This document shows positions 24,110-34,857 of a stretch of DNA of 64,000 nt, piece after piece. The notes under the pieces were generated by a model, which was not told the DNA's origin, did no database searches, and worked only from the letters and a program-made list of their open reading frames with translations. Origin of the DNA: Vicia villosa (taxonomy: Eukaryota > Streptophyta > Magnoliopsida > Fabales > Fabaceae); NCBI RefSeq assembly GCF_029867415.1, contig NW_026705776.1, forward strand, positions 1-64,000, read 5' to 3'. Each line of letters opens with the position of its first letter. Within the stretch, counting starts at the first letter, position 1. Both the position numbers and the translations under genes were made by a program.

Positions 24110-25622
24110 GATCTTTCCCCATTAAAAAGTCAGCCTCAACCTTGGGCTTTGTACAAGGCACATACTCCCCTTAGAGTCAAAACCCTACTCATAGGTATTC
24201 CCCAGAGAGTCAGCCACAACCTTGGGCTTTGTACAAGGTAGATAATAGAGTCTCCCCAGTGAGTCCTTCACCATCAAGTAGCCACAACCTTGGGCTTTGT
24301 ACAAGGCAGATAAACCACATTCCATGTGTCAAAAGATTCCTAACCTTTAGGATCTTTTCCCCATAGAGTTATCCATACTCAGTTTCCTCAACAGTCAGCC
24401 ACAACCTTGGGCTTCGTACAAGGCACAAAATAGAGTCTTCCCTAGCAAGAGTCAGCCACAACCTTGGGCTTCATACAAGGCACAAAATAGAGTCTCCTAG
24501 GAAGAGTTAGCCACAATTATGGGCTTTGTACAGAACACTAAAAAACCTTTCAATCATAAAACAAAATAAACACTCTCCGGCTAGAGTCAGCCTCAATTCT
24601 GGGCTTCGTACAGAACACAAAACATCTTAGTTTAAGTTAATTTCCAGTGGAGTCATCTCCCAGAGTCAATAAAAATAATCAAAAAGCCTCAAGCTTGGGC
24701 CTCATTCAAGCCAGCTAAAAATCAAATCTTTCAAACAGTAGATAGACATAGCTTATCTTTATAGGGAGATATTTCTCCTATCTCACCACAAATAATCATT
24801 TCAAACATTCTCCCATTTAGGACTCGTGAAAGGCATGCTCTGGCAACACACCCAGACTTGTACAACTTTCCCTAATTTGGTCGAGAATCTTTCATTCAAG
24901 AGACACGTGACTGGCATACTTGATCAACCAAGTAAGGTCCCTCTCTTAAATGAAACAAACTTAGCTTTTCTATCACTTTTTAATATTTGTGGTGGAATAG
25001 TAGAAATACCTCTTTGTAAAGATGACTTCATGTCTCTTTACTGTAAACAGAGATTTAATCCAAGCTTCAACCTTGAGCTTCAAGCAAGGCACCAAAAACA
25101 ATTAATTTCCCTAATTAGTTCTTCGAACTACAAAAAGCTCTGACTTCCATTAGGGATATGTAGGCATGAGATTCACAAGGAATCTCAGCGAGCTAATCAA
25201 AAACCAAAAATAGTCAGTCTGTATGTCTTTTTTTAAATCAATTCAATTTTCCCTCCTAACACAAAGGAGAAACTTTCCCAATCAATTAGCAGCATACACA
25301 AACACTTAGACACAGAGAAGGTTCCGGTAGATTACTACAGATATGTAGGGTGCTTAAAACCTTCCCTATGTATAACCGACCTCCCGGACTCCAGAATTTC
25401 TAGTCTAGGTGAATCCCCACACTTAGCAAACTCCTAGGGTTTATTTAATATCTTTTTCCCCTTCCTCCTCGTAGGATAATTAAAAAGTTCGTGTGTTATC
25501 GTAGGAAGAACTGAAATAAAATTCATCCCGCAATGGGCACATTCTCCTTCCAAATTCCGTGTGAAGGGTCTAGCGTGCCGTCCTCCCAAGTGAAACGGGG
25601 AGGTAAAAAAAACGACACCACA
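24110..25622 (+). repeat. 3' portion of the 5' LTR of Ogre D
   Basis: This stretch ends ...CGACACCACA just before a PBS and contains the family landmark AGGGTGCTTAAAACCTTCCC (near 25347), comparable to GGTGCTAACACC in LTR A. Its first kilobase carries a nine-copy stem-loop family (24140-25089). The start of the LTR is not visible because the copia element abuts it. The fragment at 14149-16640 may be the missing part. No coding sequence recognised; the 24826-25143 frame covers hairpin DNA. Confidence 0.65.
24140..25089 (+). repeat. Nine-copy stem-loop family with covarying arms
   Basis: Each copy is a 5-bp stem with a 9-nt loop, usually GGCTTYGTA, often preceded by GTCAGCCACAA. Arms CCTTG/CAAGG occur at 24140-24158, 24220-24238, 24288-24306, 24405-24423, 24462-24480 and 25071-25089. 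Arms TTCTG/CAGAA occur at 24597-24615. Arms GCTTG/CAAGC occur at 24693-24711. The copy at 24517-24535 (TTATG/CAGAA) has one mismatch. Complementarity is kept while both arms change, which supports an RNA (or palindromic) function. Confidence 0.8.
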
Positions 25623-25628
25623 GAAAAA

Positions 25629-25646
25629 TGGTGACTCTGCTGGGGA
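25629..25646 (+). promoter_or_regulatory. Primer binding site of Ogre D
   Basis: TGGTGACTCTGCTGGGGA lies 6 nt after the LTR end. It differs by one base from the PBS of C (TGGCGACTCTGCTGGGGA). Ogre elements are reported to use a tRNA-Arg primer; I could not verify the tRNA here. Confidence 0.85.
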
Positions 25647-26425
25647 AAGTAATAACCTTGGTTTTTCATTCAAACTAATGGTTGACCTGTGCTGGTCCAG
25701 CCCCCAATGAGGAATTAGGGATGCCAAATTCCCCCTCAAACAAGAGAGGTCCTGCCTAACCTTTGTGTCATTTCATGTGATTGTTGCATATATACTTGTT
25801 TATTTTTTTCTGTATCGGGAAAGGGCTTGATTCCCCCTTGTGGTGAGAAATCCTATACCCGGATTTGAGTGCAACATAAGATAGGATGGAGGATGTCTTC
25901 TCGGTGAAGGCCCTCTAATCTTGGTTCCCAAATCTACTCTTGGGATTTGCCTGGCTGGTTGTCATTAACTGCGCCAATGCATTCCGAGACTGATTTGTAC
26001 CAAGAGGACCCAGAAACACATTAACCCCACTTAAAGCCTTTTTAGGACGTAGAGCGGTGATTACGAAAGTAATTATCACGCAGATACTACACTCAGAGAA
26101 AACTCTCTTATAGATACCAGTCAACGTATCTTTAAGATTGAGCAAAAGCTCTGAGACCCCTAGAAACCGTTCTACAGGTACAAAAATCCTTATCCTTAGT
26201 TTACCCTGGGGCGAGGTTTGCGTTGTGACTCCATGACCACTATACCCTTCTACGCCATGTTTGTTAAAAAACTCTTGTGTATGCATTCATGCATTCATGC
26301 ATTCATCATAGTAATAAAAACAAAGAGTCTTTTTCGAGTCGTTTTTCAAGGAAACTAAATAACGAACGTTTTGAACTTCATAGAGAGAAAGAGAGAAACA
26401 GAGAAAGGACTTAAGGATCTATACC
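25647..26425 (+). other. Ogre D 5' leader
   Basis: This is non-coding sequence between PBS and ORF1. A short tandem repeat of GCATTCAT lies near 26283-26310. The ORF1 start at 26426 has the good context ACCATGG. Nothing else recognised. Confidence 0.7.
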
Positions 26426-27713
26426 ATGGATTACGAAAGAAAGAGAGCTAGGAAATACAACTTCAAAATTCCTAAGGTCGAGAAATTGGAAAAGCTCGGA
26501 AAACTGGTGGTCAACCCCCAGGCTTTCAAGGAGAAGTATGGAAAACTTTTGCCTCTTCTCAGCACCAACATTGTGGATGGGATCCTTCCCACATTACAGT
26601 TTTACGATCCAACGAATCACTGCTTCACCTTTCCAGATTATCAACTCATGCCTACGTTGGAGGAGTACTCTCGTCTGGTTGGAATACCCGTATACGCGCA
26701 AGATCCGTACTCTGGTTTGGAAAATAATCCTGACGACATTATCATTGCTGCAACTACTCCCTTTGACGTAGTCGACATCAGAACTCATATGGTGAGTAAA
26801 GGAGGAATTCAAGGATTACCCTCCAAGTTCCTAATGGATCAAGCTCAGTACTTCGTCAGCATCCAAGATATGAGTGATTTTGAGGACATCTTGGCTTTGC
26901 TTATCTACGGATTGTTTTTGTTTCCTAACATTGAAAATTTCGTCGACATCAACGCAATTAAGATCTTCTTAATTAGAAATCCAGTTCCGACCTTGCTTGC
27001 GGATGCTTACCACTCTCTGCATTCAAGAAACCTGCAGCAAGGAGAATTAATCACATGCTGCGTACCGTTGTTATACGAATGGTTCGTTTCACACCTGCCA
27101 AAGTCTAGCACTTTCTAGAACATGAGGGATGGCCTTCACTGGTCACAGAAAATCATGTCCCTTACTCATTCAGACATTGATTGGTGTAGTCCTGACAACG
27201 ACGAAACCAAGATCATCTTCAGTTGCGGAAGTTATCCCAACATACCCCTTATTGGAACTAAGGGAGGAATCAGTTATAATCTAGCTTTAGCCCGTCGTCA
27301 ATACGGCTATCCCATGAAAAATATACCAAGTAATATTCAATTGGAGGGTCTGTTCTTCAAGAACATCGACGATCACGGTAACATATTGAAGAAGGAAATT
27401 GTCCAAGCCTAGCGTCTTGTTCACATAAAAGGGAGAAGATTGTTAGGAAAACATCTTTGCATCTCCCTGGATCCTTACCTTCAATGGGTACGCGTCAGAG
27501 CATTCAAGGTCAGGATGCCATATCAACGTCAAGAACCTATTCCCCTAAGGGAACCAATTTTCCTTTTCTCCATCGATGTTGAGAAACTTCAAGCGGCATT
27601 AACCAAAGTGTGTGAAGAAAGGAATGCTTGAAGAAACAAATACCAAATCGTCAACACGGAAAATGTTGAGATTCAGAACATCCTAAGAAGGAAGGATGAG
27701 TTACTTGAAGTAC
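26426..27713 (+). pseudogene. Ogre D ORF1, 5' part (split by element C)
   Basis: One frame starts at ATG 26426 and carries the features of the Ogre ORF1 protein: TLQFYDPTNHCFTFPDYQL, PTLEEYSRLVG, LIYGLFLFPN, NPVPTLLADAYHSLHSR, CCVPLLYEWF, and ISYNLALARRQYGYPM. The same motif order is found in ORF1 of element C. It resembles plant proteins annotated as DUF7745/plant-mobile-domain-like, an assignment from memory. Stops at 27116-27118, 27410-27412 and 27629-27631 break it without changing frame. At 27713 it is cut inside a codon by the insertion of C and resumes at 57277. Confidence 0.85.
27709..27713. repeat. Target-site duplication of Ogre C (left copy)
   Basis: AGTAC immediately before the LTR start TGTCGCTACC. 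It is repeated exactly at 57272-57276. Confidence 0.95.
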
Positions 27714-30700
27714 TGTCGCTACCGCGAAAATTAACAGAGTCGCCACTAACATATTTATCCTGAAAAGGAAGGGAATGCCGGCAAACCACAAAAACAAAAC
27801 AATGGTCTCACGACCAGAGAAAAAGGGTAAGGGAGTCGGTTACGCGAGGGGAAGGTGTTAGCACCCCACGCGCCCATCGTACTCGATGGTATCCATGCTA
27901 GTGTCTAAATCTATGGGTGTGTAAACAAACTGCGCTAATCTGGACTAAAATGCATGCAAAATGTAGGGAAAAGAAAGAGTTATACTCGCACGGGCCCTAC
28001 CCCGCTGCCTACGTATCCGTTTTGCGGAATCAGAGGTACCGTAGCTCGGCTAACTAATTTCTGTTTGTTTTGTGTTTTTTAGGTGAACAAGTTACATTCG
28101 CACTCCGCTGCTCGACCTTTGGAGACTTATGCTGGGAATAGAGCGGAAATAACAAGCTCTTAAGAAAAGAAAATCAAAGAGTGTGGTTTGTGTTTTAAAG
28201 AATGCATGAGGAAGACCTAAGCTAAGGGGGAAAGCTTGCTACCTAATGTTATCATACAAAGGGTACAAGTCTAAGCTAAGCTAACAACCTATGGGGAAAA
28301 AGGCGAAAGCAAACAATAATATCACACAAACGAGCTCCGCTCGTAAAGCAAACAAAACCAACAGTACTGACCGAATGGTAGAAAAGCGGTCCCGACATAG
28401 CCAAGGGAAATAACTCAACCCAAGTCAACCAAGCATTAGACTTTGCGAAAATGATCGGGCCATAAACAAGAGGAGCGAGTCCCTCTCAGCAACCAAGTCG
28501 TCACGGATCGGAAAGGAAAATGGTGCGTGCGTACACCGAGCATCAACGTCGAGCGACGCGAGCTATAGGAAAGGCGGGGGTCCGGCTACATGAACCCTTT
28601 TCCTGACATACTCGATAACAAGATCTTGTGCTGGTTCAGAAGCGAGCCACGAGTAGCATGCGCATACTGAACGGACTCGATGAGACTGGGCGGGGGTTGA
28701 TTGCTAACCCTTTCCGCATGCCTTCCATGAGGACTTAACGGAGTGCCATATAGGACTTATTACACCGTGACTCCCTGCCGCAAAGCACAAATGTAAACAC
28801 ACCAACAAAAACAGAGCCTCTTTCGAGGGCTTGGCCAGATGCATGTATAGGTCCTACTTCTCATGTTAAAGGATGATGCGAGAACGCGATAAAGTGCGAG
28901 AAAAATAAAATGAAACGGAATCAATACCAAACGGATAATGATCCGTAAACTAAAGCGAAGCAAAGCAAAGAAACTAAGAATCCTGCGAGCGAGCTAGCAA
29001 AGCAAAAGCAAATGGTCAGCACACCGATTAGCCATGAAAGCACATAAAGGTCGACATGTGCGTCGAGCATAATCACAATACACCTGCAAGCGGAACAAGC
29101 AAACCAAACAAGCAGATATAAAGTAATAGGAACGTGTCTCCAAGACGAGAACACGATGCGAGTGAATGGAATCGTGTTCCGCGAGTAAAGCGGAACACTC
29201 AAGCAATAAGCGCCGGTTGGTGACTATCCAAAAGCCTTGCACACTGGCACACAAGTTAGAGATAACAAACACCGCAATCGGAATTACGTTATTACTATAA
29301 AGCGAAAAGAAACTGACAGGTAATGTACACACGGAATGAATAGTGAAACATCAAAGAGAAATCAAACATGGATGATCTACCAATTATTGAAAACTAAGCA
29401 TCTAGTAGGATAGTACGTCTCATAAGCTTTCCGATGATATAAAGAACATGCAAATCGGAGTTACGAGTAAAAAGTTATGCAAGATTGAAGTTAGAAAAGA
29501 AAACACAAAAATTACACACAGGAACCGGTTCCCACCTAGGGACAACCCGATTCCTGGTACTAAAAACCAGAGGCAAAAAACTGGGAACCGGTTCCCACCT
29601 AGGGACAACCCGGTTCCTGACACGAAAACCAGAGAGTAAAAACAACGCAGGAACCAGTTCCTGCATGGGGACAACCCGGTTCCTGGTACTAAAACACAGA
29701 AAATCAACAATTTTGGATTGAGTGGGAACCGGTTCCTGCCTGGGACAACCCGGTTCCTGGCGTAGCGAAACAAGTTTTTATGCATTTTTAAGACCTCGGA
29801 GCCATTCGCACTCAATCCAAAACCATGCAAATTCAAAATTAATCATAAACGAGCATCAAATTACATGCTATACGCAATGAAACATTCACGGAAGTAAGGC
29901 ATAAACACCACCACACATCAACACGGAACATGTTATGAGCAAAGCGCGAAAGCGACACATCAATCAAAACAACGATCACAATAATGCAACAACGATATCA
30001 ACAATTAATACATGCGATAATGATCAAGCCATCAAATATATTCGAGTCATGATTAAAGCGTTAAACAAGTCGATTATCAAACACAAATTCATCGCATGCA
30101 TTTATACAAACACTTTGAGTGCGTCGCAAGTCACATTCATGAACATCAATTATTATGCATGCAAAATCAACACCGAACCATGGATTCAAACACGAATATC
30201 GCAATTCAAATCAACGGACATCAATTATATGCAACAAACATTAAATCCAACCATAATTCACATGAACACGACTAATTCGAGCAAAAGATAAACAAAATCA
30301 CCGATCAATCACCATCAATCATCCATTAATCAGGAACAAAAGGTAGATCTAGATTCAAATTCACATAATAATCAACAATTAAACACTTAGTTCAATATCC
30401 GAAAGCTTACCGGATGAAGATCTAACCCGAAATGCGAACACGAACACGATACGAACGCGAACACGACACGAACGCGAAACACGACACGAACGCGAAATCC
30501 GAAGTGAGAGAGAGGGAGGGCGCGCGACTCAATGAGGAGAGAGGAAGAGAAATTCGAACTTCGATCTTGATTCTTCAATCCATGTTCTAGATCTTGATGA
30601 GAATTGATGAATATTGATGAAAGTTTTATGTAATTTGTAGTTTTGATTCAAGAGAATTGAGAGAGAATCGGGAGAAAATGTTTGTGAAAAATTGGTGAAT

Positions 30701-31659
30701 TGAAATTATGAGTGTCCTCCTTTTTGTGAAGAGCAAAATGTTTATATATTGTCAATGCGAAATGTCCAAATTGCCCTCGGTGCATCTTACTTTGGCTTGT
30801 TTTTAAGGAAACTCGGTTCGGCTCTGAGTTCCGGAACGAAACCAATGCCACTGTGAAGATGACCAAATTCGTGACTCGTCTCCGCGAGAATCATCTCAAT
30901 CCGATAAGCGACGAAGAAAATATGCCCGTTTGAATGACGAGAAACGTCCATTCATTTGACGCAATTGTGCAGAATTTTGTGAGTACCGTTCAAAGAACTC
31001 GATAAAACCCTATCTTCAGCTCAGAATCTGAACAGGCATGTGTGACGAAGAATCGAAACTAACAAAATTTCCGAGAAATTGCTGCCGGAATGGACTTCAT
31101 ACGACAAAAATCGAAGGAGTTATGAATTTTCGAACTCGGCGCGACATACTCGAAAACACACTTTTTACCGAAACAATGCGACGATCCTTAAAATTCTGGG
31201 AGTTTTCCGTGCATAATTGGCCTTCGGTCCGAACATATGAAATCTTGGTAATGATGGTACGGAGCTCCAATCAAATTTTCAAGCGAATCCGACGAGCGGA
31301 TTGTGAGATATGAATTTTCTGAGATCCGAAACCCTACATTCTGCACCGTTTTTCACTGCGAAACCTCCAGTAATTTGCAAATCTGACAACCTTCCTCAAA
31401 GAATTGGCTCCCGAGCCGAACACAAAAGTTGTAGATATCGTCGAAACAGTCGGGACGTCATGGGAATTCAGCTCATATCACCTTCCAGATAGGACTTATT
31501 AATTTTCTCGTATTTACACGGTTTAAACCATTTTTCACACCGCACTTCTTTAGAACCACAAGAAACTCTTTATTATTTTTCTTCAATTTTTGGATGACGA
31601 AATAAACGTCATCATTAACTAATAGCTCAGATAAAGAGGGCAAATTTTGGGGTGCAACA
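27714..31659 (-). repeat. 3' LTR of Ogre C
   Basis: On the minus strand it starts TGTTGCACCCCAAAATTTGC at 31659 and ends ...GGTAGCGACA at 27714. The TATA box (TATATAAA on the minus strand, 30741-30748) leaves U3 of about 0.9 kb and a 3-kb R-U5. Four tandem stem-loop units lie at 29521-29760. No protein-coding content; frames in the stem-loop area only translate repeats. Confidence 0.95.
29521..29760 (-). repeat. Four tandem GGAACCGG stem-loops in LTR C (left copy)
   Basis: Units begin near 29521, 29583, 29650 and 29724. Each has outer arms GGAACCGG/CCGGTTCC and inner arms TCCC/GGGA (or TCC/GGGA) around a short loop, which in two units includes the palindrome CCTAGG. Unit 1 and unit 3 of this copy have one arm mismatch each. 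The other LTR has the same array at 55133-55372. The array lies in the transcribed leader, about 1 kb after the TATA box. Confidence 0.85.
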
Positions 31660-31674
31660 GCTGCCCCTATTCAA
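31660..31674 (-). promoter_or_regulatory. Polypurine tract of Ogre C
   Basis: On the minus strand TTGAATAGGGGCAGC lies directly before the 3' LTR start. It is nearly identical to the PPT of element A. Confidence 0.9.
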
Positions 31675-31904
31675 ACTTCTTGAACCTGGCGAGTGAGAAA
31701 CTTACCGTTGAGGTGGAAGGAGATTGAATACCAGAATGAACTCGAAAATTTGCGCTCTTGATCAATAGAAGATTCCAACTAGCAATGAAGAAAGAATGTA
31801 CCACCCCGCAAGCAGGGAGAAAAAACTTCAATTGATCTAGATAATAAATATGCTCCAACTTGTGATAAGAAGGAACGGGCACCCACAGGCAGGGGAAACA
31901 CTTC

Positions 31905-32977
31905 AAATGATCTGGGCATCAAGAGAAGGAACAACTCGACTGATCTGAGTATCAAACGTAGCAAATGTCTCCAAACTTGCATCGGGATAGATGTCTTAAG
32001 TCGATTTGGGAATCGAGGGAGATACATCGGTTGATTCGGACATCAACGGGTAATAGGTATCTCTGATCTGGGAATCATGATCTGGGAATCTGGGCAGACA
32101 TCTCTTCTGATGCAATTAAATCATCAGGTAGATATTCCTACTAATCTGGGAATTAGTGGCTAGCTCCTTCGTAAGACCACGGGGATCCGGAGGCGGTTCC
32201 TTCGACTGAACTGGTAATCAGGATAGGAACAATATCTCTTCCGAACTGTGTACGCCGGGGAAAGAATGCCTTTAAATTGATCTGGACATGATGCCAGAAA
32301 ATAAGTAGGACAATCTTCATCTGAAAGACAAAGTCGATCAGGCAGACATCTCCATCTGATCTGATGATATCAGTGGCTTGCTCCTTCGTAAGATCTTGGG
32401 AGATCCGGAGGCGGTTCCTTCAACTAATCTGAATCTGAATATTAGGATAGGAACAAATATCTCTTTCGAACTGTGTACGCCGGGTAAAGAAAGCGTCTTC
32501 AACTGATGGTTAGGCATCAGGACTGGGCAGACGAGTTTCTTCTTCTGAACAAACTAAATCGTCAGGGAGTAGATATTTCCAACTGATCTGATGTATCAGA
32601 GGGCTTGCTCCTTCGTATGATCTTGGGAGATCCGGAGGCGGTTCCTTCAACTGAGCTGGATATCAGGATAGGAACAAATATCTTCCACCGATCTGGGGGC
32701 ATCGGGAATAGGAATGTCTTTGAACTGATATAAGCTACGCCAGAAAATAAGTAGAACAATCCTCTTCTGAATGACAAAGTCAACCAGGTAGACATCTCCA
32801 TCTGATCTAGATATCAGTGGCTGGCTTCTTAAGAAGATCTTGGAAGATCCGGAAGCGGTCCCTTCAACTGATCTGAATATCAAGAATAATGACAGATATC
32901 TCATCTGAACTGTGTGCACCGGGAACGGAATGTCTTCAACGGATGAAATGACAATCCTCTTCTGATCTCAATATCAG
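31905..32977 (-). repeat. Hairpin array with covarying arms (ATC-loop family)
   Basis: Coordinates and bases are given on the plus strand. At least twelve short hairpins share a CTGGGA-like loop. Arms are TCGAT/ATCGA (31999-32014), GTTGAT/ATCAAC (32028-32045), CTGATG/CATCAG (32107-32127; 32503-32520), ACTAAT/ATTAGT (32140-32157), CTGAT/ATCAG (32356-32373; 32583-32599; 32802-32817; 32962-32977), CTAAT/ATTAG (32424-32445), CCGAT/ATCGG (32688-32705) and TGAT/ATCA (31906-31919; 31939-31952; 32062-32075). Several pair positions change on both sides together. Confidence 0.8.
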
Positions 32978-33359
32978 GATAACGCCTGTAATGATTAGGC
33001 GAATATTTCTCTCTGGGGAGCATTTGAATCTGGATAACTTTCCTGCAGAAAGAGACAGCTATGATACGATTTATGCATGATGCATGTATGAATGTTTATA
33101 GAATAACGCTCCCGAGAAGGAAGACGCTACATGCTTAGAGAATGTAATGCGAATGATGCATGATTAGAACGTTGCTTAGGGAGACAATGGAGGAGCACTG
33201 AATTGCTGAAGAAGTCCTGGAGAGAATATAGAACTCTACGGGGAGGACAAGATGAGTGACCAAGGGTCACAAACTGCAAGCTGGCAAAGATGGATCAGAA
33301 ATCTGCGGGAGATGATCAAATCTGGATGCGAGCTCTGTTTGGGGAATAAATCCTGCTTG

Positions 33360-33968
33360 GGGATACCCGGGCAACTTCATTGGAGAAGCAAATTCTCGAC
33401 ACCTTGGGGATGTGAAGATAAGGGCAAGTCATGAAGACAACTCTGATGGGGAGTGACCAACTTGCTTGTATAGGACGCATTCCGCTGGGGAAATCCTGGA
33501 CGGACATAGATTCTGCTGAGGATGCATGTGAATCTTTGCTGAGGAAAGAAACTCAGTGGGGAAGATGGATACTTCTGCACAACAATCTGCTAGGGATATG
33601 AGAGATCCGCTGGGGATAAGGAACTTAGCATAAAAACCTTTTGTTAAGGCAACTCCACCGGGGAATAAGATGACTCTCCTAGGGAAAACAAGTCAATCTG
33701 TTGGGGAGAGAAACGCTCTACTGGGGAGAATGAGGAACTCGGTCAAGGAACCTCATTAAGAGCTTGCCGGGGAATTAGATACCATCCAATCATGACTCAA
33801 CTGGGGAGAAGACATTCTGCCGGGGAATGAGGCTTTTGGAGCATAGAGAATGCATTAAGATGTGCTTTGATGAGGATATGAGAATCTTGGAACAAAGAAA
33901 GTCTCATCCAGATATACTCAGCTGGGGAATGTGAATCTCTCATTTAGGAAGCACTCAGCTGGGGAGTG
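33360..33968 (-). repeat. Second hairpin array (GCTGGGG family)
   Basis: Plus-strand reading: many copies of a GCTGGGG-type word with complementary flanks. The clearest are CTTT/AAAG (33534-33548), ATCC/GGAT (33605-33617), CATTC/GAATG (33813-33829) and CACTC/GAGTG (33952-33968). Other copies of the word have weaker or no arms. The reading is less regular than in the neighbouring array. Confidence 0.6.
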
Positions 33969-34726
33969 AGAATCTCTCATAGCTAGGTCCGTCAATATGC
34001 TGATGCGAAGCGCTTGCAAGGACGTACCTGCGAGACAAACAAATGAAAAATGCCCCAGGATATAGCATGGCATCTTGGCCTGCCATCCTGGTTACACAAG
34101 ACTTCGAAGTACATTAAAAGGCTTTATTATTTCTAATCATGTATTGTAAAACAATGCAGTTTTCATATGCAAAGTTTAACATAAACTCAGGACGTTTTAT
34201 GTAAACAAAACAGTAAAAGAAAACGGCTTTTGAGGTAAAAAGGTTTTTATTAATTGCGAACAGAATGCTCGTAAAAGAGCGAACACAATCAGAAGTAGTT
34301 CCTAGTAAGAGGTAACCACACATTTATTGAATACAAGAGAAATGGCAATGTGAAATGGGTATCCATTGATTTTGATCCCGCTATCACTTTCATAACCTCG
34401 ACGTTCTCATCTCCTTGCTTTGGAAGACCGTACTCATTAGGATTGATCACCGAACTTGTGGACCCGACGAGGTTTGGTAAATGCTTTAGGGATTTGAGCT
34501 GCCAGATGCACAAACTCAAGAACACGGAGTCTTGCTTATCCCTCGGTCGGGAGCCCTAAACACGACGATTGGAATTAGAGAATACTTTAGGGATTTGAGC
34601 TGCCAGGTGCAAACTCAAGAACACGGAGTCTTGCTTATCCCTCGGTCGGGAGCCCTAAGCATGTATGAAGTATGATTGCCAAGGTGGCATGCGAGATGTA
34701 GTCATTCGCTTTTGTCCCTTTTTTTT

Positions 34727-34757
34727 CCTAAGCCGCCCTTTCGGGTTTTCAACTTAG
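34727..34757 (-). repeat. GAAA-tetraloop hairpin after integrase of C
   Basis: On the minus strand, arm CTAAGTTG (34757-34750) pairs with CGGCTTAG (34735-34728) with two G-U pairs, around AAAA and CCC-GAAA-GGG. It matches copy 1 of element A in place and design. Two bases of the 3' arm differ from A and keep pairing through wobble. Confidence 0.8.
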
Positions 34758-34857
34758 CGGGTATATTTGTTTCTTTTTCATTCTTTTGCCTGATTTGTTT
34801 TCCTTTTTCTTTCTTTCTTCCTTTTTTCTTTCTTTTTTTTCCTTTTTTTTATCAGGT

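Larger units (their letters stand above)
31675..34857 (-). other. Ogre C 3' untranslated region
   Basis: 3.2 kb between the integrase stop and the PPT. It holds a GAAA-tetraloop hairpin (34727-34757), a tandem duplication of about 75 bp (34487-34558 and 34587-34658), two hairpin families (31905-32977; 33360-33968), and four copies of a CTTCGTAAGATCTTGGGAG-type unit (near 32164, 32378, 32597, 32824) about 215-230 bp apart. A purine-rich run (minus strand) covers 34780-34855. No gene recognised. Confidence 0.8.

Noticed and set aside
29420..29836. 138-aa minus-strand frame, also at 55032-55448
   Set aside because: It covers the stem-loop array inside the LTR, and parallel frames exist in other phases. 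Its presence in both LTRs only reflects LTR identity.
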